Part shown: in pieces, positions 9,329 to 18,201 of the stretch
How the letters are laid out: every line of letters begins with the position of its first letter
Position numbering within the stretch: position 1 is the stretch's first letter
Assembly: GCA_018267545.1 (NCBI GenBank)
Contig: JAFDYG010000477.1
Coordinates: forward strand, 38,846-102,845
Reading direction: 5' to 3'
Length of the DNA stretch: 64,000 nucleotides
Source of the DNA: Bacteroidota bacterium
Lineage (GTDB): Bacteria; Bacteroidota; Bacteroidia; Chitinophagales; Chitinophagaceae
The notes under the pieces: generated by a model
What the model saw: the letters and a program-made list of their open reading frames with translations, nothing else
Databases searched by the model: none
Told to the model about the DNA's origin: nothing
Program-made: the position numbers and the translations under genes

Positions 9329-12300
9329 ATGCCTTCACCAAAACGTCTACTCAACTGTTTTTGCCAAACCCTCTTTTTATTCATCGTGCTGCTTTTCTCT
9401 TCTCTCCTCGCACACGCACAGCAACCCGTTAAAGGTACTCTCCGGTCTCCGAATGGAGAACCCCTCGTCGGCGCCACTGTTACCGTGAAAGGAACGAACA
9501 AATCCGTTACGACAAACGAGAAAGGAGAATTCACCATCGATGCGCCTGAAGGAAGCACACTCGTCTTCTCTTACATCGGCTTCCTTGACAAAGAAGCAAA
9601 AGCCAAATCGACCCCTATCAACGAAATCCTCAGTCCCAACGACGGAACGCTTAACGACGCCGTCGTCATCGGCTACCAAACGGTCCGGAAAAAAGACCTC
9701 ACCGGGGCCGTCTCCATTGTCGACATCAACGCCTCGAAAAAGCTCACCGCCACTACCGTCGGTGAATCCTTACAGGGGCTCGCAGCCGGCGTCACCGTAA
9801 GAAACACCGGCCAGCCCGGCGGCGAAGCTGCCGTGGAAATCCGCGGTATCGGAAGCCTCCTGAGCAATAATCCCTTTTATGTCATCGACGGTCTTCCCGC
9901 TACCAACGCCAACCGAGACTTCAACGCGAACGATATCGAAAGCGTACAAATTCTAAAAGACGCCTCCGCGGCCGCCATCTACGGCGCACGTGCCGCCAAT
10001 GGCGTTATCATCATCACCACCAAAAGAGGCAAGGACGGCCCGCTGAAAGTCGGCTTCTCCGCAAAATATGGTATCCAGCAGGTCCCGAAAAAATGGAACC
10101 TCATGGACGCTACCCAATTTGCCGCGACCAATAAGCTCGCGTATCAAAACGGCGGCGTCACCCCGATGGCCAGCGTATCCACCGCCTTCAACCCCGCCAT
10201 CAACACCGACTGGCAGGACGCCATCACCCGCACCGGAGCCATACAGGACTACGACCTCAGCTTCTCCGGAGGAAGCAAGACCAGCTCTTACTTCATATCA
10301 GGGAACTATTTCAAATCGCTGGGCACCGTCATCAACAACGACTACGACCGCGTATCGCTCCGCGTAAACAGCGAAGGCCGAAAGGGCATCTTCAAAATAG
10401 GGGAGAACCTTGGCATCTATAGCTCGCACGAAGACCCCGTCGAAGGCACACCCTTTATCGACATGGTTCGCATGCTCCCCGTCATTCCCATAAAAGACCC
10501 CGCTAACCCCGGCGGATATGGATACGGCAGCGACAAAGCCGTTACCTTCGGCACCAATCCCGTCGCCATCAACAACCTCCGGCAGACCGACTACTCGAAC
10601 GTCCGTCTCCGCGGCAATACCTACGCCGAGATAGAGCCTTTCAAATGGATCAAATACCGCTTCAACCTTGGTCTCGAAACCAGCTTCGACCACTCCAAGG
10701 TCTTCCGCAAAGACGGCAACTGGACCTACAACCAGGCCACCGAACAACCCTTCCTCAATGAAAGCCGCGCACAAAGCCTGCACCTGCTCACCGAACATAC
10801 CCTCAACCTCAACTACGCCGTAAAAAAGCATCGAATCGACGGCGTGGCTGGCTTCAGCTATGAAAAGGATCGGTATGAACAAATGGGCGCCACCAAAACA
10901 GGCTATACCCTCCAGGCCGACGGCTCCTACTTCCAGGTCCTCGACCAGGGAGCCAACAACTCTTTCATCGGAGGCTATACGAACAAATGGTCCGCGTATT
11001 CCGCCTTCGGCCGCGTCAACTATAACTATGACGACCGATACCTCCTTTCAGGAACCTTCAGAAGAGACGCCGACTCGAGATTCGGACCCAATAACAAAGT
11101 CGCCTACTTCCCGTCCTACTCAGCCGCATGGAGAATCAGCAACGAATCCTTCTTCCACCTGGGCTGGGTAAACGACTTGAAAATAAGAGGCTCCTACGGA
11201 ACCCTTGGGAACATCACCATCGGCCCCTGGCAATACCTCGGCATCATCAACCCCAACCCGAGATACGTATTCGGAGACAACAATCCCGTACAAGGTTCGA
11301 CCCAAACGAATCTCTCCAATCCCGACCTGAAATGGGAATCTAAAAAGGTGACCAATATCGGTATCGACTTTACCCTCCTCGACAACAGAATCTCCGGTAA
11401 TATCGACTACTACAAATCGAAATCCAAAGACGTCCTCACCTATGACGTTCCCTTCCCCTGGTACCTCGGAGGCTCCGGCAATCCCCCGGTAAACGCCGCG
11501 TCCCTGCAAAACACCGGCGTCGAGCTCAGCATCAACTATAAAAACAACCAGCACAAATTCAAATACGACATCGGACTGAACGTAACGACGATAAAAAATA
11601 AAATCCTTGCCCTCGGCAACCTGGGCGTCGGCAGAACCTACGTGCAGACAGGCCTTACCCGCACCGAAGTCGGCCGCTCACTGGGCGAATTCTATGGCTA
11701 CAAAACCGCAGGCATCTTCCAATCCGCATCCGAAGTCGCCTCCAGCGACCAGCCCTACGCCCAACCCGGTGATATCCGCTTCGTCAGCAATAAAAAGGAT
11801 GGGGACCTCACCGCCGACGACCGCCAATACCTCGGAAGTCCCTGGCCCAAACTGGAAACCGGCCTCAACTTCAACGCCTCCTACAAAGGCTTCGACGCTT
11901 CGATTCAGCTCTATGGACTCTTTGGCCGGAAGATTTATAACACGATCTACAGCATCATCGACCGCGTCGTCGACAACTCCAACTACCGGACCAATATCAA
12001 CCCCTGGACCCCGTCCAATACCAATACGAACTTCCCAAGACTCGTCTACGGCTCGGCCCGGTCGGTTAGCGAAAACAGCCGCGGAGACGACGACCGCTGG
12101 CTAGAAAACGGATCTTTCGTGAAGGTTCGCAACGTCCAGGTCGCCTACAACGTACCCGCCGGAATGCTCAAGCGTATCGGCTTCGCCAACGCCCGGATTT
12201 ATATCAGCGGACAAAATCTCCTAACCTTCACCGGCTCCAACGTTATCGACCCCGACATCGTGGGCAACAACTTCTTCGAAAGAGGCGTCGTAGGCGGCGG

Positions 12301-12349
12301 ATACCCCTCTTCGCGAATCTTCACCGCAGGCATCCAGTGCGGCTTCTAA
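9329..12349 (+). CDS. susC: SusC/RagA-type TonB-dependent outer-membrane transporter (first pair)
   Basis: 1006 residues from the ATG at 9329, preferred over an upstream in-frame start because it directly precedes a good signal peptide (LFLFIVLLFSSLLAHAQ). Domains in order are a carboxypeptidase-D regulatory-like fold (GTLRSPNGEPLVGATVTVKG), a TonB plug (ESLQGLAAGVTVRNTGQPGG, IRGIGS, VIDGLPA, VQILKDASAAAIYGARAANG), and a 22-strand barrel ending in Phe (AGIQCGF). It has no STN domain, consistent with control by the neighbouring HTCS rather than by sigma/anti-sigma. It imports oligosaccharides through the outer membrane with the SusD encoded 26 bases downstream. This is the first of three SusC paralogs in the window. 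Confidence 0.95.
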   Translation: MPSPKRLLNCFCQTLFLFIVLLFSSLLAHAQQPVKGTLRSPNGEPLVGATVTVKGTNKSVTTNEKGEFTIDAPEGSTLVFSYIGFLDKEAKAKSTPINEILSPNDGTLNDAVVIGYQTVRKKDLTGAVSIVDINASKKLTATTVGESLQGLAAGVTVRNTGQPGGEAAVEIRGIGSLLSNNPFYVIDGLPATNANRDFNANDIESVQILKDASAAAIYGARAANGVIIITTKRGKDGPLKVGFSAKYGIQQVPKKWNLMDATQFAATNKLAYQNGGVTPMASVSTAFNPAINTDWQDAITRTGAIQDYDLSFSGGSKTSSYFISGNYFKSLGTVINNDYDRVSLRVNSEGRKGIFKIGENLGIYSSHEDPVEGTPFIDMVRMLPVIPIKDPANPGGYGYGSDKAVTFGTNPVAINNLRQTDYSNVRLRGNTYAEIEPFKWIKYRFNLGLETSFDHSKVFRKDGNWTYNQATEQPFLNESRAQSLHLLTEHTLNLNYAVKKHRIDGVAGFSYEKDRYEQMGATKTGYTLQADGSYFQVLDQGANNSFIGGYTNKWSAYSAFGRVNYNYDDRYLLSGTFRRDADSRFGPNNKVAYFPSYSAAWRISNESFFHLGWVNDLKIRGSYGTLGNITIGPWQYLGIINPNPRYVFGDNNPVQGSTQTNLSNPDLKWESKKVTNIGIDFTLLDNRISGNIDYYKSKSKDVLTYDVPFPWYLGGSGNPPVNAASLQNTGVELSINYKNNQHKFKYDIGLNVTTIKNKILALGNLGVGRTYVQTGLTRTEVGRSLGEFYGYKTAGIFQSASEVASSDQPYAQPGDIRFVSNKKDGDLTADDRQYLGSPWPKLETGLNFNASYKGFDASIQLYGLFGRKIYNTIYSIIDRVVDNSNYRTNINPWTPSNTNTNFPRLVYGSARSVSENSRGDDDRWLENGSFVKVRNVQVAYNVPAGMLKRIGFANARIYISGQNLLTFTGSNVIDPDIVGNNFFERGVVGGGYPSSRIFTAGIQCGF

Positions 12350-12375
12350 AATTCCTAACGATTTAAAAATTGGTC

Positions 12376-13926
12376 ATGAAAAGCAAACCCTCTATAATAA
12401 TACTTCTCTCAGCCTTCGCAACCATCGGCATCTCCTGCAACAAACAGCTGGAGATCTCCAATCCCAACGCCCAGCTCGTCGACGCCTTCTGGACTACAAA
12501 GGACAATGCCCTAAAAGGAGTCACAGCCGCCTATACCCAGCTGGTCAAACCCGGCGCGATGGCCCGCTGGATCTTCTTCGACCTCGACCTCCGCTCCGAC
12601 GAAGGGACCAGCAACAGCCCCTGGATCGACCTGCAGAACTGGCAGAAATTTATCATGCCCGACTACAACTTCGCGCCCTGCTCCCAATCGGTATGGCAGG
12701 ACCACTACCAGGGCATCTATCGCTGCAACCAGGCCATCACCAATATTCCCAAAATCGAGATGGACGCCAACCTGAAAAAAAGACTCATCGGCGAAGCCAA
12801 ATTCCTGCGCGCCTTTTATTATTACAATCTCGTGATCCTATGGGGAAACGTCCCGATCATCCTTGAACCCAACCAGGTCACGGCCGAAGTCAAATACACG
12901 ACCGAAACGCAGGTATGGGCGCAAATCCAGGTCGACCTCAACGACGCGATTGCCGCCCTCCCCGAGAGCTATGACAACACGCTGAACAACGAAATCGGAC
13001 GACCCACCAAGGGTTCCGCCTATGGCCTCCTGGGTAAGTCCCTCCTTCAGCAAAAGAAATACGACGAAGCCAAAACTGCACTCGACTGGCTCGTTACCGG
13101 CCCCGGCGCATCCCGCTACGGCCTCGTTCCCAACTACGCGGACAACTTCAAGCACACCACCGAAAACAACCTCGAATCGGTTTTCGAAATACAGTTCTCC
13201 GATAAGATCGCCGGACCACCCACAGAAGAGGAAGACTTCTCCGACCGCTCCATCGGCAACAACAGAGCCCAGTTCTTCGCCCCTCCCGGCGTCGGATGGA
13301 GCGACGGCCAGGCCACCCGCTGGCTCGTACACGAATTCCTGAAGGAAAAAACGGCCGACAACAAAAGAGACCCCCGCCTCCCCGTCACAGTATTATATGA
13401 TTCTACGGACGAACGTGGCGGCGACTTCACCATCGTCTACAACAAAGGCACATTCAATCAATTTATCGTCCCCGAAAGAAGAACGCAGTGCTGGTTTCAT
13501 AAATATCAGAACGACTACTGGCGCGACTTTGAAAACTACTACTCGCCCATCAACATCCGCGTCATCCGCTACGCCGACGTCCTGCTCATGTACGCAGAAT
13601 GCCTCAACGCAACCGGAAAGACTGCCGACGCTTATCAATACGTCGATAAGGTCCGCCAGCGCTCGAAGATGGCCCGCCTCACCGACGCCAAACCCGGCCT
13701 GAACCAGCAACAATTCCTCGACCAGCTCAAGCACGAACGCATCGTCGAGCTGGCAAGCGAAGAAGTCCGCTTTGCCGACCTGAAGAGATGGGGCGACCTC
13801 GGCCCCCAGCTGTCGGCAAACGACCCCGACTTCGCCAATTTTGTAAAGGGTAAAAATGAGCTGCTGCCCATACCGCAGCACGAGCTCGATATCAATCCGA
13901 ATCTAAAACAGAACCCGAATTACTAA
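12376..13926 (+). CDS. susD: SusD/RagB-type glycan-binding surface lipoprotein (first pair)
   Basis: 516 residues from the ATG at 12376; a TTG two codons upstream is not needed. The lipoprotein signal ends in GISC with Cys21, then NKQLEISNPN, typical of SusD N termini. It has the SusD TPR-like helical scaffold (FLRAFYYYNLVILWGNVPII) and the conserved C-terminal region YADVLLMYAECLNATG followed by the terminal LLPIPQHELDINPNLKQNPNY. It sits as a lid on the SusC transporter and binds the glycan at the cell surface. It is immediately followed, with no spacing, by the GH5-like gene, indicating one transcript. Confidence 0.95.
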   Translation: MKSKPSIIILLSAFATIGISCNKQLEISNPNAQLVDAFWTTKDNALKGVTAAYTQLVKPGAMARWIFFDLDLRSDEGTSNSPWIDLQNWQKFIMPDYNFAPCSQSVWQDHYQGIYRCNQAITNIPKIEMDANLKKRLIGEAKFLRAFYYYNLVILWGNVPIILEPNQVTAEVKYTTETQVWAQIQVDLNDAIAALPESYDNTLNNEIGRPTKGSAYGLLGKSLLQQKKYDEAKTALDWLVTGPGASRYGLVPNYADNFKHTTENNLESVFEIQFSDKIAGPPTEEEDFSDRSIGNNRAQFFAPPGVGWSDGQATRWLVHEFLKEKTADNKRDPRLPVTVLYDSTDERGGDFTIVYNKGTFNQFIVPERRTQCWFHKYQNDYWRDFENYYSPINIRVIRYADVLLMYAECLNATGKTADAYQYVDKVRQRSKMARLTDAKPGLNQQQFLDQLKHERIVELASEEVRFADLKRWGDLGPQLSANDPDFANFVKGKNELLPIPQHELDINPNLKQNPNY

Positions 13927-15030
13927 ATGAGATCCTACACACTGAGTCTCCTGCTTCTGCTCATCACCGCGTCCGCCCTTGCACAGCCCAGATGGAGCGC
14001 CGACAAAGCCAACGCCTGGTACAAACAATACCCCTGGCTCGTCGGCTGCAACTTCACGCCCGCCTACGCCATCAACGAGCTCGAAATGTGGCAAGCCGAC
14101 ACCTTCGACACCACAGCTATCGACCATGAGCTAAAGCTCGCCCAAAGCATCGGCATGAACATGATGCGCGTCTTCCTCCACGACCTATTGTGGAAACAAG
14201 ACCCGCAAGGCTTCAAAAAACGCATCGGCCAATTCCTTGCCATCGCCGACCGGCATCACATAAAAATCCTCTTCGTCCTCTTCGACTCCTGCTGGGACCC
14301 TTACCCCAAATCAGGGAAACAGCACGCACCCACACCCCACGTCCACAACTCCGGCTGGGTGCAAAGCCCCGGTCGCAAAGTCCTCGAAAATCTGCCGGCC
14401 AACGAACCCTACCTGGAAGGCTACGTAAAAGGCATCCTGACCGCATTCAAAGACGACAAGCGGATCCTCGCCTGGGACCTCGTCAACGAAGCAGACAACA
14501 AAACCGGCCCCTCCTACGAAAAAGTCGAGTCTCCAAAGAAACCCGAGCTGGGCGTCACCCTGCTCAAATACACTTTCAAATGGGCAAAAGCGGCCAATCC
14601 CTCACAGCCGCTCACCGCCGCCCCCTGGCTCGGAGATTGGAGCGATACGGCGAAAATGAAGGAAATGGACAAAGTCGCCTTCTACAACTCCGACATCATC
14701 ACCTTCCACAACTATGACAAGCCGGACGACTTCGCCAAACGGGTCAAATGGACGAAGGTCTTTAACCGTCCCGTCATCTGCACCGAATACATGGCAAGAC
14801 CCACCGGCAGCACCTTTCAGAATATCCTGCCGATCTGTAAAGCAAACAGGGTAGGGGCCTGCAACTGGGGACTCGTAGACGGCAAGACCCAGACAAAATA
14901 CCCCTGGGACAGCTGGACGAAAAAATACACTTCCGCACCCCCGCTCTGGTTTCACGAAATCTTCAACTCCGACGGCACTCCCTATAAAAAGGAAGAAACC
15001 GAATTCATCAGGAATATAACAGGCAGATAA
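13927..15030 (+). CDS. GH5-like glycoside hydrolase (cellulase/mannanase/xylanase type), copy 1
   Basis: 367 residues with a signal peptide cleaved after SALA. The fold is a (beta/alpha)8 glycosidase of clan GH-A. The acid/base Glu is in AWDLVNEADN (Glu188) and the nucleophile Glu in VICTEYMARP (Glu287); conserved FLHDLLW and FVLFDSCWD segments line the barrel. The ATG directly follows the susD stop. Bacteroidota proteins of this type are commonly annotated as 1,4-beta-xylanase or cellulase-family enzymes; the true substrate is not readable from sequence. A second copy, about 85-90 percent identical by eye in the mature part, starts at 16908. The two flank the sialidase-like gene. Confidence 0.85.
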   Translation: MRSYTLSLLLLLITASALAQPRWSADKANAWYKQYPWLVGCNFTPAYAINELEMWQADTFDTTAIDHELKLAQSIGMNMMRVFLHDLLWKQDPQGFKKRIGQFLAIADRHHIKILFVLFDSCWDPYPKSGKQHAPTPHVHNSGWVQSPGRKVLENLPANEPYLEGYVKGILTAFKDDKRILAWDLVNEADNKTGPSYEKVESPKKPELGVTLLKYTFKWAKAANPSQPLTAAPWLGDWSDTAKMKEMDKVAFYNSDIITFHNYDKPDDFAKRVKWTKVFNRPVICTEYMARPTGSTFQNILPICKANRVGACNWGLVDGKTQTKYPWDSWTKKYTSAPPLWFHEIFNSDGTPYKKEETEFIRNITGR

Positions 15031-15031
15031 A

Positions 15032-16813
15032 ATGAGGTACTTGACAATCTTCTTAATAATGATCTCGGTCGTCGCCTGCTCCTGCAGCAAGGGCGGCGGC
15101 GGCAACGGCCCTGCTCCGATCGACACGACCGAAACCTATACGACAAAACCGCCCGTAAACGGCATTCGCATCGCCTGGGACTACAGCACGCTAAAAAAGA
15201 TCGCCCCCGCCGCGGGACGTAACGCAAATTACTGCGGCTACGCCAGGATAACCGAGCTCTTCGACCATTCCCTGATCTGCGTCTACGAAGCAGACGGAAA
15301 CATAGAGTGCACCAAAAGCTCCGACGCAGGCGCTTCCTGGTCCGCCCCTGTAGTCGTCGCCCCGGCCGTCAACGGCGTGTCCAGCTCCACCGCCGACCTC
15401 ACCGAGCTAAAAGACCATTCCATCCTCGTGGCTTATAACCCCCGGCCTCCTTCGTCGAATACCGACCCTTCGAAGAAATTCGGTATCCGAACGATCAAAA
15501 GCTACGACGGCGGAGCCACCTGGAAGGACGATCGCCTGCTCTACGAAGCCAGCTCCAGCTTTCAGGACGGCTGTTGGGAACCAGCGCCGATCCAGCTGCC
15601 CTCCGGCGAGATTCAGGTGTTCTTCTCCAACGAAGGCGTCTACACCAGCAGCAACGACCAGAACATCTCGATCTTCCGCTCCATGGACAACGGTCTCACC
15701 TGGGCCACCTCTCCCCAGATCGTTTCCTACCGCGCCGGTCGCCGGGATGGCATGCCCGTACCCGTGCTCCTGTCCGGAAAGAGCGAAATTGCCTTTTCGA
15801 TTGAAGACAATAATATAGGAGAGTTCAAACCGTATATCATCCGCACTTCTCTTGCGGCGGGTTGGAACAACGGAGTCGTCGACGGGGCCAGCTCCAACCG
15901 AAACTACGCCCTGACCGAACAGCTCCCCTCTACCACCTACGCAGGCGCACCCTACCTTCGTCAATTGAAGTCTTCCGAAACCATCCTTTCCTATCAAAGC
16001 ACCGAAGGACGTTCCAGCAACAACCTGAACAACTCCCGGATGATCGTAGCCATCGGCGACGACGGCGCCCGCAATTTCGACCGCCGCTCAGAACCCTTCG
16101 CCATCACCGACGGCCGCTCAGGTCTTTGGAACTCCCTCTCCGTTCTCGGCGACGGCTCGGTCATTGCCATCACCAGCACCAATAGCTATGCTTCGGGCAA
16201 GACGGAAGTATGGATGATCAAAGGCTATGTCATACCCGAAATCAAACCGGCGTCCGCAGAAAACATCACCATCGACGGCAATCTCTCCGAACCGTCCTGG
16301 CAAGGCTCTTTCCCCATATTCGTCGGAAGCAAAAGCACCGCGCAGACGAGAATGGCGTTCTCCTACGACGCCCAGAATCTCTATATCGCGGCGAAGACAA
16401 AGGACGACGACATCTTCACAAACGCCGCAAACCCCGAAACAGGCGACGCCGTCTTTATCTCCACCGACGCCAAAAACATCTCCTCCGAAAGCCCCACAAA
16501 GGGTATCTATAATTTCATCATCTCCGCTGACGGCCGCCTCTCCATAAAAGAAGGTTCCAAAGGCGCATGGACCAGCTATACCGGCGACGCCTCCCAGGTC
16601 CGCAAATCCGCAGCCCGCGTTACCGGTGGCTACAACATCGAAGCCGCCATCCCCTGGAGCCTGATCGGAGGCAAGCCCGCCGCCGGCCAGCGCATCGGAA
16701 TCGACGCCGGTCTCATCAACTACGGAAGCTCCGGCGCACAGGTCAGCAGAGAGGTAGTTACCAACAATATCGAAGCCCAGCCCTATACCTGGTGCCCCTT
16801 ATTTCTGCAATAA
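15032..16813 (+). CDS. Sialidase-like propeller lipoprotein with CBM9-like C-terminal domain
   Basis: 593 residues. A lipoprotein signal (ISVVAC, Cys16) is followed by a Gly-rich linker. Residues of about 35-400 form a six-bladed sialidase-type propeller with Asp-box-like repeats SSDAGASWSAP, SYDGGATWKDD and SMDNGLTWATS. The C-terminal 190 residues (ENITIDGNLSEPSWQGSFPI, FSYDAQNLYIAAKTKDDDIF, GYNIEAAIPWSLIGG) match a CBM9/DOMON-like carbohydrate-binding domain. The start is 1 base after the GH5-like stop, so the genes are co-transcribed. Propellers of this class include exo-glycosidases other than true sialidases, so sialic acid need not be the substrate. It is expected at the cell surface or periplasmic face. 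Confidence 0.75.
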   Translation: MRYLTIFLIMISVVACSCSKGGGGNGPAPIDTTETYTTKPPVNGIRIAWDYSTLKKIAPAAGRNANYCGYARITELFDHSLICVYEADGNIECTKSSDAGASWSAPVVVAPAVNGVSSSTADLTELKDHSILVAYNPRPPSSNTDPSKKFGIRTIKSYDGGATWKDDRLLYEASSSFQDGCWEPAPIQLPSGEIQVFFSNEGVYTSSNDQNISIFRSMDNGLTWATSPQIVSYRAGRRDGMPVPVLLSGKSEIAFSIEDNNIGEFKPYIIRTSLAAGWNNGVVDGASSNRNYALTEQLPSTTYAGAPYLRQLKSSETILSYQSTEGRSSNNLNNSRMIVAIGDDGARNFDRRSEPFAITDGRSGLWNSLSVLGDGSVIAITSTNSYASGKTEVWMIKGYVIPEIKPASAENITIDGNLSEPSWQGSFPIFVGSKSTAQTRMAFSYDAQNLYIAAKTKDDDIFTNAANPETGDAVFISTDAKNISSESPTKGIYNFIISADGRLSIKEGSKGAWTSYTGDASQVRKSAARVTGGYNIEAAIPWSLIGGKPAAGQRIGIDAGLINYGSSGAQVSREVVTNNIEAQPYTWCPLFLQ

Positions 16814-16874
16814 ATTCCTTACCCGGCCCCCACGCCTGGCGCCCAAAAATTGCTTCTCTTTTTCGGGATAAATC

Positions 16875-16891
16875 CCTATATTTAATATAGG
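16875..16891. promoter_or_regulatory. 17-bp palindrome upstream of the second GH5-like gene
   Basis: CCTATATTTAATATAGG is a perfect palindrome (8-bp arms, 1-bp centre) ending 16 bases before the ATG at 16908. It occupies promoter position in the 94-base gap after the sialidase-like gene, so it may be an operator or a short stem in the leader. It has no counterpart before the first GH5-like gene, which directly abuts susD. Confidence 0.4.
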
Positions 16892-16907
16892 AACCCCGAC
16901 TAATCGC

Positions 16908-18014
16908 ATGATGAAACACACCACCCTAAGCCTACTGCTATTTGTAGCAGCCGTAACCTGTTTTGCCCAACCCCGCTGGCCTACTGAAAAAGCCAACGCC
17001 TGGTATAAACAATACCGCTGGCTCGTCGGCAGCAACTTCACCCCCTCATACGCGATCAACGAACTTGAAATGTGGCAGGCCGACACCTTCGACCCCACCG
17101 CTATCGACCGTGAGCTAAAACTTGCCCAGGACATCGGCATGAACATGATGCGTGTCTTCCTCCACGACCTGCTGTGGAAACAAGACCCGCAAGGCTTTAA
17201 AAAACGAATCGACCAATTCCTCGCCATCGCCGACCGGCATCATATCAAAATACTATTTGTCCTCTTCGACTCCTGCTGGGACCCCGATCCCAAATCAGGG
17301 AAACAGCACGCCCCCGTTCCCCACGTCCATAACTCCGGCTGGGTGCAAAGCCCCGGTCGCAATGTCCTCGAAAATCTGCCGGCCAGCCAGCAATACCTGG
17401 AAGGCTACGTAAAAGGCATCTTAACCGCATTCAAAGACGACAAGCGTATCCTCGCCTGGGACCTCGTCAACGAAGCCGACAACTCCAACCACACCGCCTA
17501 CGGAAAAGTAGAGCCCGCCCATAAAGCCGGGCTCGGCGTCACCCTGCTCAAATACACTTTCAAATGGGCAAAGGCCGCCAACCCTTCCCAACCCCTCACC
17601 GCCGCTCCCTGGCAGGGCGACTGGAGCGATACCGCAAAAATGAAAGAAATGGACAAGCTCTGTTTCTATAACTCCGACATCATCACCTTTCATAATTATG
17701 ACAAGGCCGAAGATTTCGCAAAACGGGTCAAATGGACCCGGGTTTTCAACCGCCCCGTCATCTGCAGCGAATACATGGCAAGACCCACCGGTAGCACCTT
17801 CCAGAATATCCTGCCGATCTGTAAAGCCAATAATGTAGGCGCCTGCAACTGGGGGCTCGTAGACGGCAAGACCCAGACTAAATATCCCTGGGACAGCTGG
17901 ACGAAAAAATACACCGCAGCGCCGCCGCTATGGTTTCACGAAGTATTCAATACCGACGGCACACCATATAAGAAAGAAGAAACAGAATTTATAAAGAGTA
18001 TCACCAGCAAGTAA
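16908..18014 (+). CDS. GH5-like glycoside hydrolase, copy 2
   Basis: 368 residues, a paralog of the gene at 13927 along its full length. Signal peptide ends TCFA. Acid/base Glu189 is in AWDLVNEADN and nucleophile Glu288 in VICSEYMARP. Differences from copy 1 cluster in the signal peptide and in one surface loop (EADNSNHTAYGKVEPAHKAG here, EADNKTGPSYEKVESPKKPE there); the active-site segments are unchanged. Unlike copy 1 it is separated from its upstream neighbour by 94 bases that hold a 17-bp palindrome, so it can be regulated separately. The duplication may give a dosage effect or small specificity differences. Confidence 0.85.
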   Translation: MMKHTTLSLLLFVAAVTCFAQPRWPTEKANAWYKQYRWLVGSNFTPSYAINELEMWQADTFDPTAIDRELKLAQDIGMNMMRVFLHDLLWKQDPQGFKKRIDQFLAIADRHHIKILFVLFDSCWDPDPKSGKQHAPVPHVHNSGWVQSPGRNVLENLPASQQYLEGYVKGILTAFKDDKRILAWDLVNEADNSNHTAYGKVEPAHKAGLGVTLLKYTFKWAKAANPSQPLTAAPWQGDWSDTAKMKEMDKLCFYNSDIITFHNYDKAEDFAKRVKWTRVFNRPVICSEYMARPTGSTFQNILPICKANNVGACNWGLVDGKTQTKYPWDSWTKKYTAAPPLWFHEVFNTDGTPYKKEETEFIKSITSK

Positions 18015-18016
18015 GC

Positions 18017-18031
18017 TTAACCGAGGGTTAA
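18017..18031. promoter_or_regulatory. Small inverted repeat after the second GH5-like gene
   Basis: TTAACCGAGGGTTAA has 6-bp perfect arms with a 3-base loop, 2 bases after the stop codon. The stem is short and lacks a U-run; it could be a weak terminator or an mRNA 3' stabiliser. The rest of the gap to 18201 shows no gene. Confidence 0.3.
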
Positions 18032-18201
18032 CAGGAATTTGTCGGACATCTCATATTTAATAACCAAATTTGCATCACCGAGTATTCACTACCACAGACA
18101 GGCCCTATTATCAGCACAGCTAAGCCAACAGAAGACTACTACACACAGCCCGACACGACGCAAGAATATCACGGTATAGCGTTTCAACAAGCTAACCCAA
18201 T

